Shown one piece after another: positions 41,501 to 53,500 of a stretch of DNA of 64,000 nucleotides. The stretch comes from Phoebastria nigripes. Its lineage: Eukaryota > Chordata > Aves > Procellariiformes > Diomedeidae. Numbering within the stretch: the first letter of the stretch is position 1; every line of letters begins with the position of its first letter. Location: NCBI GenBank assembly GCA_035582835.1, contig JAYKAV010002442.1, positions 654,868 through 718,867 on the forward strand. The letters are read 5' to 3'. The notes beneath the pieces are model-generated. The model was not told where the DNA came from. It worked only from the letters and a program-made list of their open reading frames with translations, and did not search any database. Both the position numbers and the translations under genes were made by a program.

Positions 41501-44500
41501 TAGAAATGGCCTCTGTTCATCCAGCCTACAGTGGGTTTGAACCCATGTGCTACAATGAGCTTGGCTTAACGAAAAGCATTGCATTTGCAGCAGTTTAGTC
41601 ATGCCCATTTACGGTAATCCCCAATTCAACTCCTGCCTCTTTCTGGCAGGGGCAAGACCTGACGGTCCCTGGGGGAGCCCGGGAGCGCCGGGTGCTGAGC
41701 AGTGCAGGCAATGCCCGGCCGGGCACCTTCCTCCACCTCTGCAGGAAAACAAAACTTCTGTGTTCAAGATGAGCTTTCTTCCCCAAATGCTTTCTTTCGA
41801 AGACAGACCCTGCCTCAAGGCAGCCGAGATCATCCCCACCCGCACGGCGGGGGCCGGAGGCAGGGCTGACACTGCAGAAGAGCGCAGTCACCCCAAATCC
41901 ACCCCGAGGGCAGGTGACAAAGAGAGGGGCACCATAAGAACATACCCACGCAGCGCTTCTGAAAGGTGTCAGCTCAGCAAAGCCAGCCGAATCAGAACAC
42001 GGTGAGATTTACGCCCCAAGTTGTGAAATACAGGATTTATTTTGGTATTTTTTTACTGCTCACCAAAGAGCTGCTCTCCCACAGTTGCATAAAAAGCTTG
42101 AGTAAGACCAGTTGAGAAGGCAGATGAGAACAGCCAGGCAGAAGAGCAGTGACAAACTGAAGGAAGGCAGGCTGGTAATACTGTAACTAAATCAGCAATT
42201 ATGAAATTCAGACAATTAATAAAGAATGAATGAGCAGCAGCATTAAACGCTTAGCGCATCAGAAACAAGCCAGCCCTGTGGGGCTCATTAGATGCTGGCG
42301 GTGCTCAACGATGTTTCTGGGCTGTAACTGGAGAAAAGAGGTAATTATCCATATCACACTTGTTTCATGGTTCCTATTTCAGCAATAACTAATGCAGGTA
42401 TTAAAAATCATTTGCTAAATTCTACACATTAAAGTCAACGAGTCAGAATAATGTCCTTTAGAGAGATTTAGAAAGAATTATAGCAAAAATTCCAAGCTAA
42501 TAAAAGTTCCAAGATTTTAGGCGGAGTTAGAAAACAGCCAATATAGGACTTAATATCAAGCAAAAGGACTGCAGTACAGCTCGGCACAGCACTAGTTCTA
42601 TGCAAGTTGAAACCCTAAACCATCTCAATGAAATTAAAAGTGTACGTCACAAAGCTATTAGGCTGGCTAAGAAACTTAGAGAATACATTGCCGTTTCTAC
42701 CTTTGCATGCATTTTGACAAAAAATGTTATCTAAAGTGACCACACAGCCCAGATTAAGGGGCTGAAATCCACCTCACTGGTGGAGCCCCAAATGAAGCAA
42801 TGACAGACAGACAGGTGACAGAATGCCGCTGTGCTTCCAGGAAACCCTACAGCAAGGGGAGCACAGCAATGCTCATTTTTATGCAGGTCTGGAAGAAAAA
42901 GAGTATTTGCTCTCCAGGTCAAGTGTACAGGAATTTGGCATCTACTCTTTTCAGGTTGATTTTATATGGCATTGGCCAAGCAGCCTCCCAAAGGAAAAAG
43001 GAACAGAAGCTGCACCCACACGATGCAGAAATGCACCCTAAAAAAAACCCTGGAGACATCGAAAGGTGTGATCCCACCAGAAAGGACACTATGAAGAGAG
43101 CGTGGTCCTGGGCACATGGGCAGGGCAACGTGCAGCAAAACAGAAAGGTGACATTATCTCAAACCACGGCACTGTTGAAATCACTACTAATATAATCCAT
43201 CCCGACATACCATGTTCTGCTTTATCGTACATGTCAAAGGAGCAATAGAAAAGAGTTTAGAAAAAAGCAACAAGAACATGAGGCAGGTTTCCCAGACTCC
43301 TAAGCCCCAGAGGTTAAAACAAACCCTTTCTCTTCAGCTTATCCAAAGAGTAGGCTAGGAGGGGACTTGTCCGCAGCTCAGAGCTGGGACTCGGGGAGAG
43401 CTTCCTCACGTCGAAGGCTCTTTGACTTCAGGCAAATGCAGAAGATCGACTAGCTGGGAGTTGAAGTTGGATCCACTCAAACCACAGAAAGACACATCTT
43501 TTTTCACAGAAGGCTCAACGGGACCTGCATCCCGAATCATGCTCACCACCAGCTTTGGGCCAATTACTCCAGATTTCTCTTTTTTAGATATCGAGGATTT
43601 CTTAGCGTGTAAGTAGAGGTCAGCAGAGATGTGCACTTTGTGTTTCCAGTACTGGAGAGATACACACACATCCCTGAAGTTCCCAGGGATCAGGGAATGT
43701 TTGAAGGAGTCCAGACCAGTCCCATCCGTCATGTTAAGAGGGAGTAAGACAATGTCGTTGGAGCAAAATGCCAAAACAAAACTGGAGGCCTCAGAGGGAA
43801 AAAGAAAGAGACGGCTCTCTGTAATGCATAGCACTACTGCAATCCAAGAACAACACTGTAAAACATCACAGGTGGGGCTGTTTTCAGTTAAAGAGTTAAG
43901 CTGAAATTTAACCATCTTTGCTGAAGTTTCCTGCGGTGAACATCCACTTCAGGCTGACTTCTGCAGTTTCCACTGAAACGGATCAGCAGTTTCCATAGGC
44001 AAGCATATGGCAAGGAGAACTGGTTTGTTGGGGTTTTTTTCCCACCATGTTAAACTCACGCTGGTGAAAACCAAGCAACAGATTAAGAATCACTAGGATC
44101 CTCGTTCTCCATCAGGGAAGCCTGGCCTGAGAAGGAAACATTTTCTTCTCTGAAAATTCATCCAAATTTGGCTCCATTCTTCATCTAGAGTCTTTGCCCT
44201 GGGTAGACTTCACTCCAGCCTGGGAAAGTCCAATCCCTCCAAAAATCCCAGTTGAAGGAGATCACCCACCGACTATCNTCCACAGGGACACCGGAGCAGC
44301 CGGGGACGGCGTCGGTGGCCGCAGTGCCGTGCCGAGAAGCAGCAGCCCTTGCACGGCCATCGCAGCCTCCCTGCGGGGCAAGGAGGCAGGNGACCTCCAG
44401 GGCTGTCATCGTGCTTCGCACGCTACAGCCCTTCTCCGCTGGGACTGGGAGAGTGCTCGGCTCCTTTATCTTGTTCTCGGCCGTGCTTGTTGTTCTGCTG

Positions 44501-47500
44501 TCCTACAATAGACACGTCCTTTCCTCCAGCTCCCTAATTAAATGAGATCCATTCCGCAGACCAGCTCACACAATAGTTTTTGCAGCCTCTCCTCTTAAAC
44601 AGACGTGATCCTTTCCTCTGCTCCCGCGCACCGCAGGAACACGCNGTAACACACCCACCCTTACAGCTCTCACGGCCACAAAACCCCGTGCCAAAATCCT
44701 TCTCACCTTGCCACAGGCTGCGAGGCAGGCTCTGACGCCGCTCTTCCCCCTCGGCCATTTGTGTACAGCATCGCCTGGAACAAACCTTCATGCTGCACCA
44801 AGCCAAAACCACCAAGAATTAATTTTAGCAGTGAAGAAACTGGGGCACGTGGCATTTTTTTGCAAGGCTGCAGCTCCGTGCTTTGCCTCTCTTCTGAGGT
44901 GATGCAGCAGAGGGGAACACTTTAACAAATTAAATTGAGGGGTCCTTGGTCTTCAAGGACCGGCAGAGAAGCACAAGAGCAGAAAGGATCATACACAAGG
45001 GTAGCATTTAAAGTGTTGACTTCAGCTTGGTTCAATTTTAATTCAGTCCGGTTCCCTGCACAGGGATGCCTGCCTCAGAGTCTGACAAGTCACTTAGTCT
45101 CCCTGCGTCTCAGTTTCTCATCCATAAAACAGATATTAAATATTGCTTGACACCTGACCCCCTGCTTGTGAGGTTTTTTTACTCTTTGCTCTCCTTTTCC
45201 TAAGCTATTTCTCCCCTTAATCACAGAGCAAGAGCCAGGTATCATCTCTGGACACGCTCACACTTGGCTGGAAGAGGCGGTTGCCCAGGACACAGCTGCC
45301 CGTGTCTCTTCTGCTGAGGTCCATGCTACATCAGCTTCAGCGGTCAGCACAAGGGAGCGTTTGGACCCTACTCCACCCCAAGAGTAAAACGCTGCCATGG
45401 TGGCAGCAAACTGATGAAAGCCCCAATTTATTAAAAAACACAGGAAAATTCCACTTTGCAATAAACCAGAAGAAAAAACCTCCAAATAAAAGCAATGCCA
45501 TGGGTGTGAGGAGACACAAACTCAAGGAGATTGGAAAAGGGGGGACGGGTCCAGCTCTCCACTGCGATGACCAGGAAAGTGTGGGGAGATGCCAGGATGA
45601 GTTGCGGACCTGGAAATCAGCCATGCCTCAGCGTAATCCTCTCAAACCCATCTTCTCCTCTCAACAACCTCTCAGGTGTGCCAGGAGCTTATTCTTATGC
45701 ACAATTAGGGAATTACTCTAAAATGCAAAGATAAGTGGAGACGGTTATCTTCGCTAGCAAATTTCTAGAAGCAGAAGAGACTGTCACCTCTTCGTGACAG
45801 TGGTGGGGCTGGAGAGCCCCGAGCTGGGTGTGTTATGGATGGTGACACTGAACACAGCCCTTTCCCTCAGTAACAGTACTTTCTGCAGAGGTTTATACAA
45901 GTTAGAGGGTCAGGCAATCAAAGACAGCTCTGTCACCTTGCAGAAGGAGCAGAGAGCTATCAAAGGATGATAGTTTCTCTAAGAACTCTTCAAACCCTCA
46001 CAAACAGCAATTACCAGCACTCTCATGACCCCAAATCTCCCAGAACAAGCTGCAGACCTACCCCTGACAGCCAGGCTAAATCCAATCATGCCTGTGAGCC
46101 AGAGCACGCAACAAATCACTCCTTTCTAGGCAGGAGGAAAAGCCAGAGCAGGCACACGGAGAGCAGGAGAGCCACCTCGGCATCACCGGCAGCTTCCGCG
46201 GCATTTGCGGCGCTGCAGACGTTATGTGCATCAGTGCTCCAGCTGTGCCNTGTTCCTGCGGAAAGCAAGGTCTGCAGCACCGGATTCCCTTGCTTCTAGT
46301 GCAGCTGAGCCCTGGTACCAAACTGGGCCTGCTGCGCTACCAAAAATGTGTGTGCAACATGGAGAGCCTCAAAGGAAGGAGCCACTGAAAGCCAGGAGCA
46401 CCTCTCCAGCATGCACCAACACCCCTGCACGTGCTCTGCTGAGCCCAACGGATAATGCAACCCATTAGTGCAATGCTTAAAGCCTGCTTGAAGAAACATT
46501 GCCGAGGAAGAACAAGCATGATGCGGGAGGAAGAGGAGGGAGCACAAGGGCACAAAAGGGGACAGACATTTGTGAAACGGCTTGACAGGCTCTCCATGAA
46601 TTTAGGGAGGGGGCAGAGCACTCCCAGGCTGGGAAGGAGCGATGCTGAAGGTCTGCCCTCTCCCCCACGTTCAGCGAGCCTGGCAGACGTTATTCCTCGT
46701 CCTCTCCCTTGAGCTCCCAGCAGATATTTGCTGATGGCTCAGACGATGGCACCAGCAAGCCAGTAACGTGACTCACTGTGAGCGCCGGCGGGGAAAGCCC
46801 CCAGCCAGGGAGCGAGATGAGTCACAGGGAGACGCCGTCGGCTCTCGGAGAAGGAAGAAAGCCCAACCAAGGAAAGGCAAACCCAAGCAAACACAGGGCA
46901 AGGATGCGTGACAGCGATGCAGGGGACACGAGGCACTGCTGCCTCCCAGCTTTTTGCCAGCAGCTCCAGTCCTGCCCTGGGCTCGGTGCCTACCTGGCTC
47001 CCAGCCCTCTCAAAGGCATTTGCCTGGCTACAGGCCAGCATCACCCAGCAAAGGCATTGCTGCTTGCGCTGGCATGCCCAGCATCAGTTGATGTGCTCCT
47101 GCCAGAGCCCTGAGCACCACCAACCCGTGGGACACTTGCCCAGAGCAGAAGGGCTGAGCATCCCAGAGAGACAGGAGGTATGGGGAAGACCATGCACCAG
47201 CATGTGCCTCCTGGCTCACCAGCCTTCCCAAAGCATACTCCCCTGTCTGGGTTATGGTTTCCTTCATCCTCGCTGGCTCATGACCAAGCTCTCTATCCAG
47301 CTGGGAAACCCCTGCTCTTTCCCAGGCTGAACCCCCTGCCACCAAGCTCTCCTCCCCACCGCGGTTTGGAGCCTGGCCAGAAGGGACATGCTGCTGCCCC
47401 AAGCCTGGCAGAGACCGCTCAGCTAGGGCACTGCTGAAAGCCAAAAGGCAACGAGCTTATCATGACTTATTTATGAGGCCAGCTACTGGGGGAAAAGGAT

Positions 47501-50500
47501 CATGCCCATCCCTTGTCTCGCCGGGACCCGTCGGGTCACACGTCCGGCTGAGCCCAGTCATTACTGCCACCGCGTGACCCAGCAAGCCCGGCAGACAGCC
47601 GGCACAGGCAGTGCTTGCTCACATCTGCCCGGGAACGCCTTCCCAAAGTCCCTCTGGCGAGCAGTGCCCAAAGCCCCATCCCTACCCAGCTTCCTCCAGG
47701 GCTTGGACCTCACTTTCCAGCGTTAATGGCTCACACTTCACACCTTCTTACCAGTTCAGACGCCTGCCTTCTGCCACATGGAGTCATTTACCTCCTTAAA
47801 CTTGTAATTTTACTATATGAGCATTACAACAGAGTGTACGTACAACTCGCACTACTTAACGCTGCCAGTAACCTTCAAAGCTTTGCTGGAAAGCACTCGC
47901 CGCATCCTGGCCATGGTATTAAAACAGACAGCAAAGCCAGGGCCACCACGCTTTGGCCAACTCTCCTGGAAACCATCCCTCCCCTATAGGCAGTCTTGGT
48001 CAGAAGGCTGCTCCAGTGAATCTGGGTACTAATGTAACCAGTTTATTGATTAAATACTAACCACAGGATGAGATCCTGACCTATTTCATGCAGTCAAGCA
48101 GGCGGCATGTTGGTAGCAATACCGGACTAGCCATTATTTAATTATGAAGTTAAGTGGCACTGGCAATGCTGGGAGAAACACCATGAACTTGCCTGGAAGC
48201 CTTCACCCTTTTTACTGCAATTGTCAGAGCACTGAAAGAGCAATTGAAATTATTACAGATATCCCTTTGGTTCCTCCCAGATCTAATACAACATAATCTT
48301 GTTCATCTCGGATAATCACGTCAAGTCATTAGCTCGCCGATAATTCACCTCACGCCGCGTGCCGTGACTTGGCAAAGAGCAGGCTGCGCTCTTCAGGCGG
48401 CCAAAGCCTGAGCATCTCCTGGCCAGCCCACTGCCCGCTGCCCACCGTGCAGGTCCCCCACAGGCAGCCGGGGGCGGGCTGCCCCCAGGCAGGGCTCATG
48501 CACGCAGGGCCAGCTCGCTTTCAAATCCTGCACGGTTTTATGGCAGGGACAGCCATGCTGCTCCTTGCATGATGAAAGGAAAACAAACAAACAAACAAAC
48601 AAACCAACCAACCAAACCACCAAAAAAAAAAGAAGGCGTCATTGTAAATGACCTAACGCTTTTAAAAACTCGCCATGGCAGGGGTATCTTAGAAATACTT
48701 TAATTAAATGAGCTCAAAATTACACCAGGCACTCTACACAAATAACTGGCCAAACGCATCAATTTTCACGCCAGTCCAACTGTGCATGTGGCTTGCAGAG
48801 GATGCAAAAATCTTGCTTTAAACGAATTTGTTGAAATTTAGCAGTTTTGCCAATTCGCTAAAATAGAGCTCAGCTATGCAAAGCAGAAGTCCCACAAAGT
48901 CAGATGTACCTGACAGAGTAGGAGGTGTAACGGAGCTCGATTTTAAAGTGCTTGAAATGCCTCCTTGTTTTGAGCCTGCAAAACTCAGCTGGACACTTCC
49001 CAGAAACAGGCTTGCAGAATCCTTCCACAGAAGCAGCTTTTAANAAGTGCCTATGTAGGATTTCATCCTTTCTGGCATCAACGAAAACCTGGATTAAAGC
49101 TGCACTCAGCAATCCAAGTAGCAAAAAAAGAACGATTCCAAATTCTCTAGAATGACCGCACCAAGCCCCAGCCAGGTAGTGCTGGCTGCACTGGAGACAT
49201 GCCAGGAGCACAGAGGGGAAAGCATTTGCATATATTTACATCATGACAACATAAAAAATATACAGTTATCATTGTCATTTAGGGCCCCATGTGCTCAGCC
49301 ATTCTGAAAAAAAGAAAAAAAAAAAGAAAAAAAGAAAAGAAAGGATGTCTTGCAGCTAGCTCAGGCACTTTAAACTGAAATCTTCAACAACTCATAGTCC
49401 TTATGGTTGGGAAGATGCATCAGCTGGGTTCTTACTCTCCAGTACNGTAACGCCCTCTTTGGTAACTGATGGACGTACGACCCGTTGCAGACCACTCTCA
49501 TGAGCTCCCATCTGAATTTCTCAAGCTTTGCCCGTGACCGGCACAGAGCAGAAGAGCACTGTGACCTCCGGGCTGCTGCTTCCCAGGAGGGCCTGGGCAA
49601 GGAAGGTCCCCTGGGCTCACACCAACAGGACAGGCTGGCTGCAGCTTTTACGACCATTTAATCACTGTTGAGCTTGGGACTTTCTGATGTTCAGGTGCCC
49701 ACGGGTAACTACCTGGACTTATGGATCAGTTTCTCACACCTTGCATCCAGAGGAGCCAAGGAGCATTTTGAAGGCCAACCCACCCCAGCAGTTTAGGGCA
49801 TGAAGCAACATGGACCAGGTCACCCTGTTTTGGGATGAGGAGGAGAAGGGGTTNGGTTGTACGAACACAAGCCAGGAAAACAAGCCCTGGCCTATTAGTT
49901 AATAATCAGCACTTATTAGTACTGAGGTGGCCCTCTGTGCTCTACAGGAAAGCCAGAAGACATAGGCTTTGGAGGAAAGCTGCAGCAAACGCTCATGAAA
50001 TTGCTGTCCAAGTGCATCCTTGGCATGGCTAATGTCCCGTTCCACCGAGTCCTTTCAGGGCCAGGGATTTGCACCAAGATGCAGAGCAAGACGGGGCTGT
50101 GTCCCCAGCGAGCCCGGCCGACGCAGGCAGGAAAAGCAGGAAGGCAAAGGCAGCCGGCTGAGCACCTCCCTCTCCCTCCTCACCCCTGAGCTGTGAGAAT
50201 CCCGGGAATTCTCCAACATCCTCCTGCTTCTGGACAGAAACCCTCCCTCCGGCCAGCACCGTGAGGGTGGCCATGCCGCCGCCAGCCTTTCAGCAGTGGG
50301 GAGGAAGGGGATGGCATCCCTGCCCTGCAACACCAACTCCCTGTATAAAGTCCCTCTCAACCCAGATCCACAAAAGGGACCAGATTTGGGCTTAATATAT
50401 ACATCTTGCTCCGGCGGAGCTGTTCCACCCATGGCCGTTGTTCTGCTTTGCTCTCGGGAGAGTGGCAGCAGGGTGGCAGAGCCCGGCCCGGAGCAGGAAT

Positions 50501-53500
50501 CCCAGCAATGCCGGCTATGCGGTGTCCTCCTCTTTGCCCCCCAAGGGTCAAGTCGTCNGGACTGCCCGGGAGGAGAGGGCAGGCAGCGCTGCAGGAGCTG
50601 CTGCTGCTCGTGGCCCCGTCCCTCCCTGCTCCCAACCCAGTGCAGGCAGCTGGGGGGGGCTTCCAGGGCGCTCTCCCCCACGGGATGCCCGCTGTCAGGC
50701 AGGGTGCTTCCTCACTTCTTTGCGAGATCATTTTTTTAATCATTTAGTAAACAGCAGCAAAGCCCGGTGAGCAGCTAGGGCGAAGGCAGCACTGAGAAAG
50801 GGGAGTTGCAGTGGCAGGGGGCGCGGCGAGGGTCCCCCTCCTTCAGCAACTCAGAACAAACTGGGACGCAGCGCTTTCCCCCTAAACCAGGGACTGCATT
50901 AAAAACCATACAAACCTCAGGGTCAGCAGCTGCTTCACACACCACATGCAGAACCGCTGCAGCTTGCCCTTGAAGATCTCCCATCGCTTGCTTTCTGTGC
51001 CTAAATAAGCTTTTTCTTCCTCTGCTTTCCCCATGCCAATATTTTGGGATTACTTTATTGCTTAAAGAACACAACTACCCTTCTGCTTTAAGAAGGACAC
51101 GCATTCCTTGACCTCCAGCCAAACTGAAACCAGCCTCCGGCGCCCAGCCCAGCCAGCAAATGCCCTTGCAATGCCGCGGTAACGTCCTGCTGCTGGGTGC
51201 AAGGCCAACGCAAAACACGGGAAACCAGGGAAGGGCTATACGTGTAAACTCCCATCAAACAAACCATCCTGGCATCCTCTTCACAAACAGCACCCCGCAA
51301 CAAATAAACAGACATTAGAAGTCTCCCTGGCAGATCTGATCTGCAAACTCATGGCCTTTCAATGACTTGCATCTCTTGTCTTACACTAGATCAAGAAAGC
51401 CTGAGCACGTTTCAAGCACATCATTCATCATGAGAAATCATTATTTTACCCTAATTTGCATCCTTTCCCCACCACTCAGAGATTTATCTATGAATTCTCT
51501 AGACTATGCTTATTTATATTGGTCAACAAGGATGTTTTGGTGGGTTTTTTTTCCCTAGAGTTTATTTAAGCCCTCAAAGTTGTGCCAATCCTCCCATACT
51601 GATGTGGAGTTATGTGATTTTGGGGCTGGAGCTGCATTCTTTCAAAAGTCTTATCTTGAAAGGCAGCAGAGGAAACAGCTGTTTATAAGAGCTCTTGACG
51701 GCATAACAGTTGTTCTGTCCCGAACCTCGTTTGGAACCAAGGTGAGCAAACCTACTGCCATAAAGGAATTCTCAACTTGTGCACCGGCCACAACATTAAC
51801 CACCACGGAGAGGACAGGGCAGCGGGTAGGAAAGCTGCTGAGAAAAGCCCACACACTATTTACATGCTGAAAGTTTGCAACAGAAGAGCCTTGCAATCTT
51901 GGGACATGATACTCCTCTCCCTGGGACATGATACTCCTCTCCTCCTCTGGCGATGAGAAAAGAGAAAACGAGCCTATAGCAAGAGTCCGCAGGAGGGGCT
52001 GAGAGAGGAGCAGGGCGACAGCCGAGCCCCGGTAGGGCTGCTCAGCCACACGAGCAGGTCCAGTGCTCGTGGGATCCCATGAGGCCACCAGAAAGACAGC
52101 TCATCCATTACGCAGCGTCCCTGCAACCATCCTCAGCTCCTTCCAATTAAGAGTGCTATTCCCAGGAGAGAGCCATCCCTGGAAGACAGGGCAGACCCCT
52201 TGCTGTGACCCACGGAGCAAACCAAATTACCTACGCCTGTGGCCACACCACCACGCACGTCAGACCAAGGTCCAACCACCGCCCAAAGGGCTGTCTTGTG
52301 CGTCGGAGAGCAGTCAAGCTCCTGCTGTTTTAAGCCTGGGGCTCGCCGGGTGTGTGGTTTACTCACCTCCCAGCCTGTCCTTGAACACTTCCCAGTTGTG
52401 CAGGCAAGAGGCCGGGGCGCAGAGGAAAAGCTCCTCTCCTGGCTATCGGCCAAGCATTATATGGCAACAGCTCCCTGTATCCTGACTATAAGTATTTTGG
52501 GAAGCCAGATGACTTCATTACCAGCTGACATCCCCTGACCTACTCGCTGTTAAACAAGCTCGCTGCTGGCCGGCCCCAGAGCTCGTTACTCAGCACTTCA
52601 ATTTGCACACTGCCATTTACCGGGCACTAACCTGCTGGCATATCCAGGCAGCGCCTGAATTTTCACACAGCTGAAGTGCTTATGCAAGCAGTAAAACACA
52701 AACATACTTCTTCCACAAGNAGTTTGCTGTTACCTTTGAATTGGGACTGACACACAAGGAAATCCTCCGAATCGCAGACATGCTACAGCTTCCATCCGGT
52801 GCCGGCAGCCCCACATCCCGCATCCACCTTCCACCCCATCCCCGCAGCACACGCTCCTGCACAGGACGCAGCACCGTGAGCATGGAGACGGCCCTGCTAC
52901 CACTCAGGCTGCAGCTAACCCCAGCCACGGCACACGGGATGCCCGGGTACCATGGGGCACAGCCAGTGCTGGGGATGCTCCAAACGTGACAGTGTGGCAC
53001 ATGAAGCTTGCAGGCACCGCACCCGGGTTACACGGAGATCTCAGTGGAGAGAGGCACGGTGAAAAATACAGTTATGAATAACCTGGAGGACAGGACTTAT
53101 GTGAGAGAAGGCTGTAAGCGGAGACGGCGGAGCAGTGCCCCCGCTACCCCGATGCAGAAGGGGACGGAGCATCCTCACCACACTCACCCTGATCCGCCGC
53201 ATGGCCGTCACGATCTCCACCCGGCTGTTTGGCCGCGGCACATCCAGGCTCCCGATGTACTAGAGGGAAAGAAAGAGCCGATTAGTCAAGTTTCCACAGC
53301 ACTGGAAACCTCACAGTCCCACCACGGCCTCGATAGCATCCCCAAAGGGAACCCAGGGTCACTTCTGGGGAACAGGCGGCGTTTTGCCCACTGCACCTGA
53401 AGCCTCGCATGCCTCCCACCACGAAGCTGTTCCCTCACCACAATGTTTCAAGGATTCAGCTGTCCTTATTCTAACAATAAAATAACTTCAGTAATCAGGC

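Larger units (their letters stand above)
31256..53187 (-). other. NOS1AP: NOS1AP intron 2 (21.9 kb)
   Basis: The largest intron in the window. It alternates GC-rich stretches full of meaningless open frames with AT-rich islands near 33030-33215, 35500-36660, 37300-37500, 39760-40200, 42030-42740, 48020-48360 and 51350-51560. It also holds a CR1-like LINE fragment near 43225-43520 and several simple repeats. No exon of another gene, tRNA or known small RNA was recognised. Confidence 0.8.

Noticed and set aside
43406..43915. 169-codon minus-strand frame in NOS1AP intron 2
   Set aside because: Overlaps a decayed CR1-like fragment and matches no protein I recognise.
48900..49211. 103-codon minus-strand frame with a hydrophobic stretch ([13 protein letters not shown])
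   Set aside because: It contains an N, lacks splice or family support, and one hydrophobic run is common in random frames.
31256..53187. A microRNA in the NOS1AP intron, as mir-556 in human
   Set aside because: No hairpin matching a known family was recognised, and mir-556 is to my knowledge mammalian.
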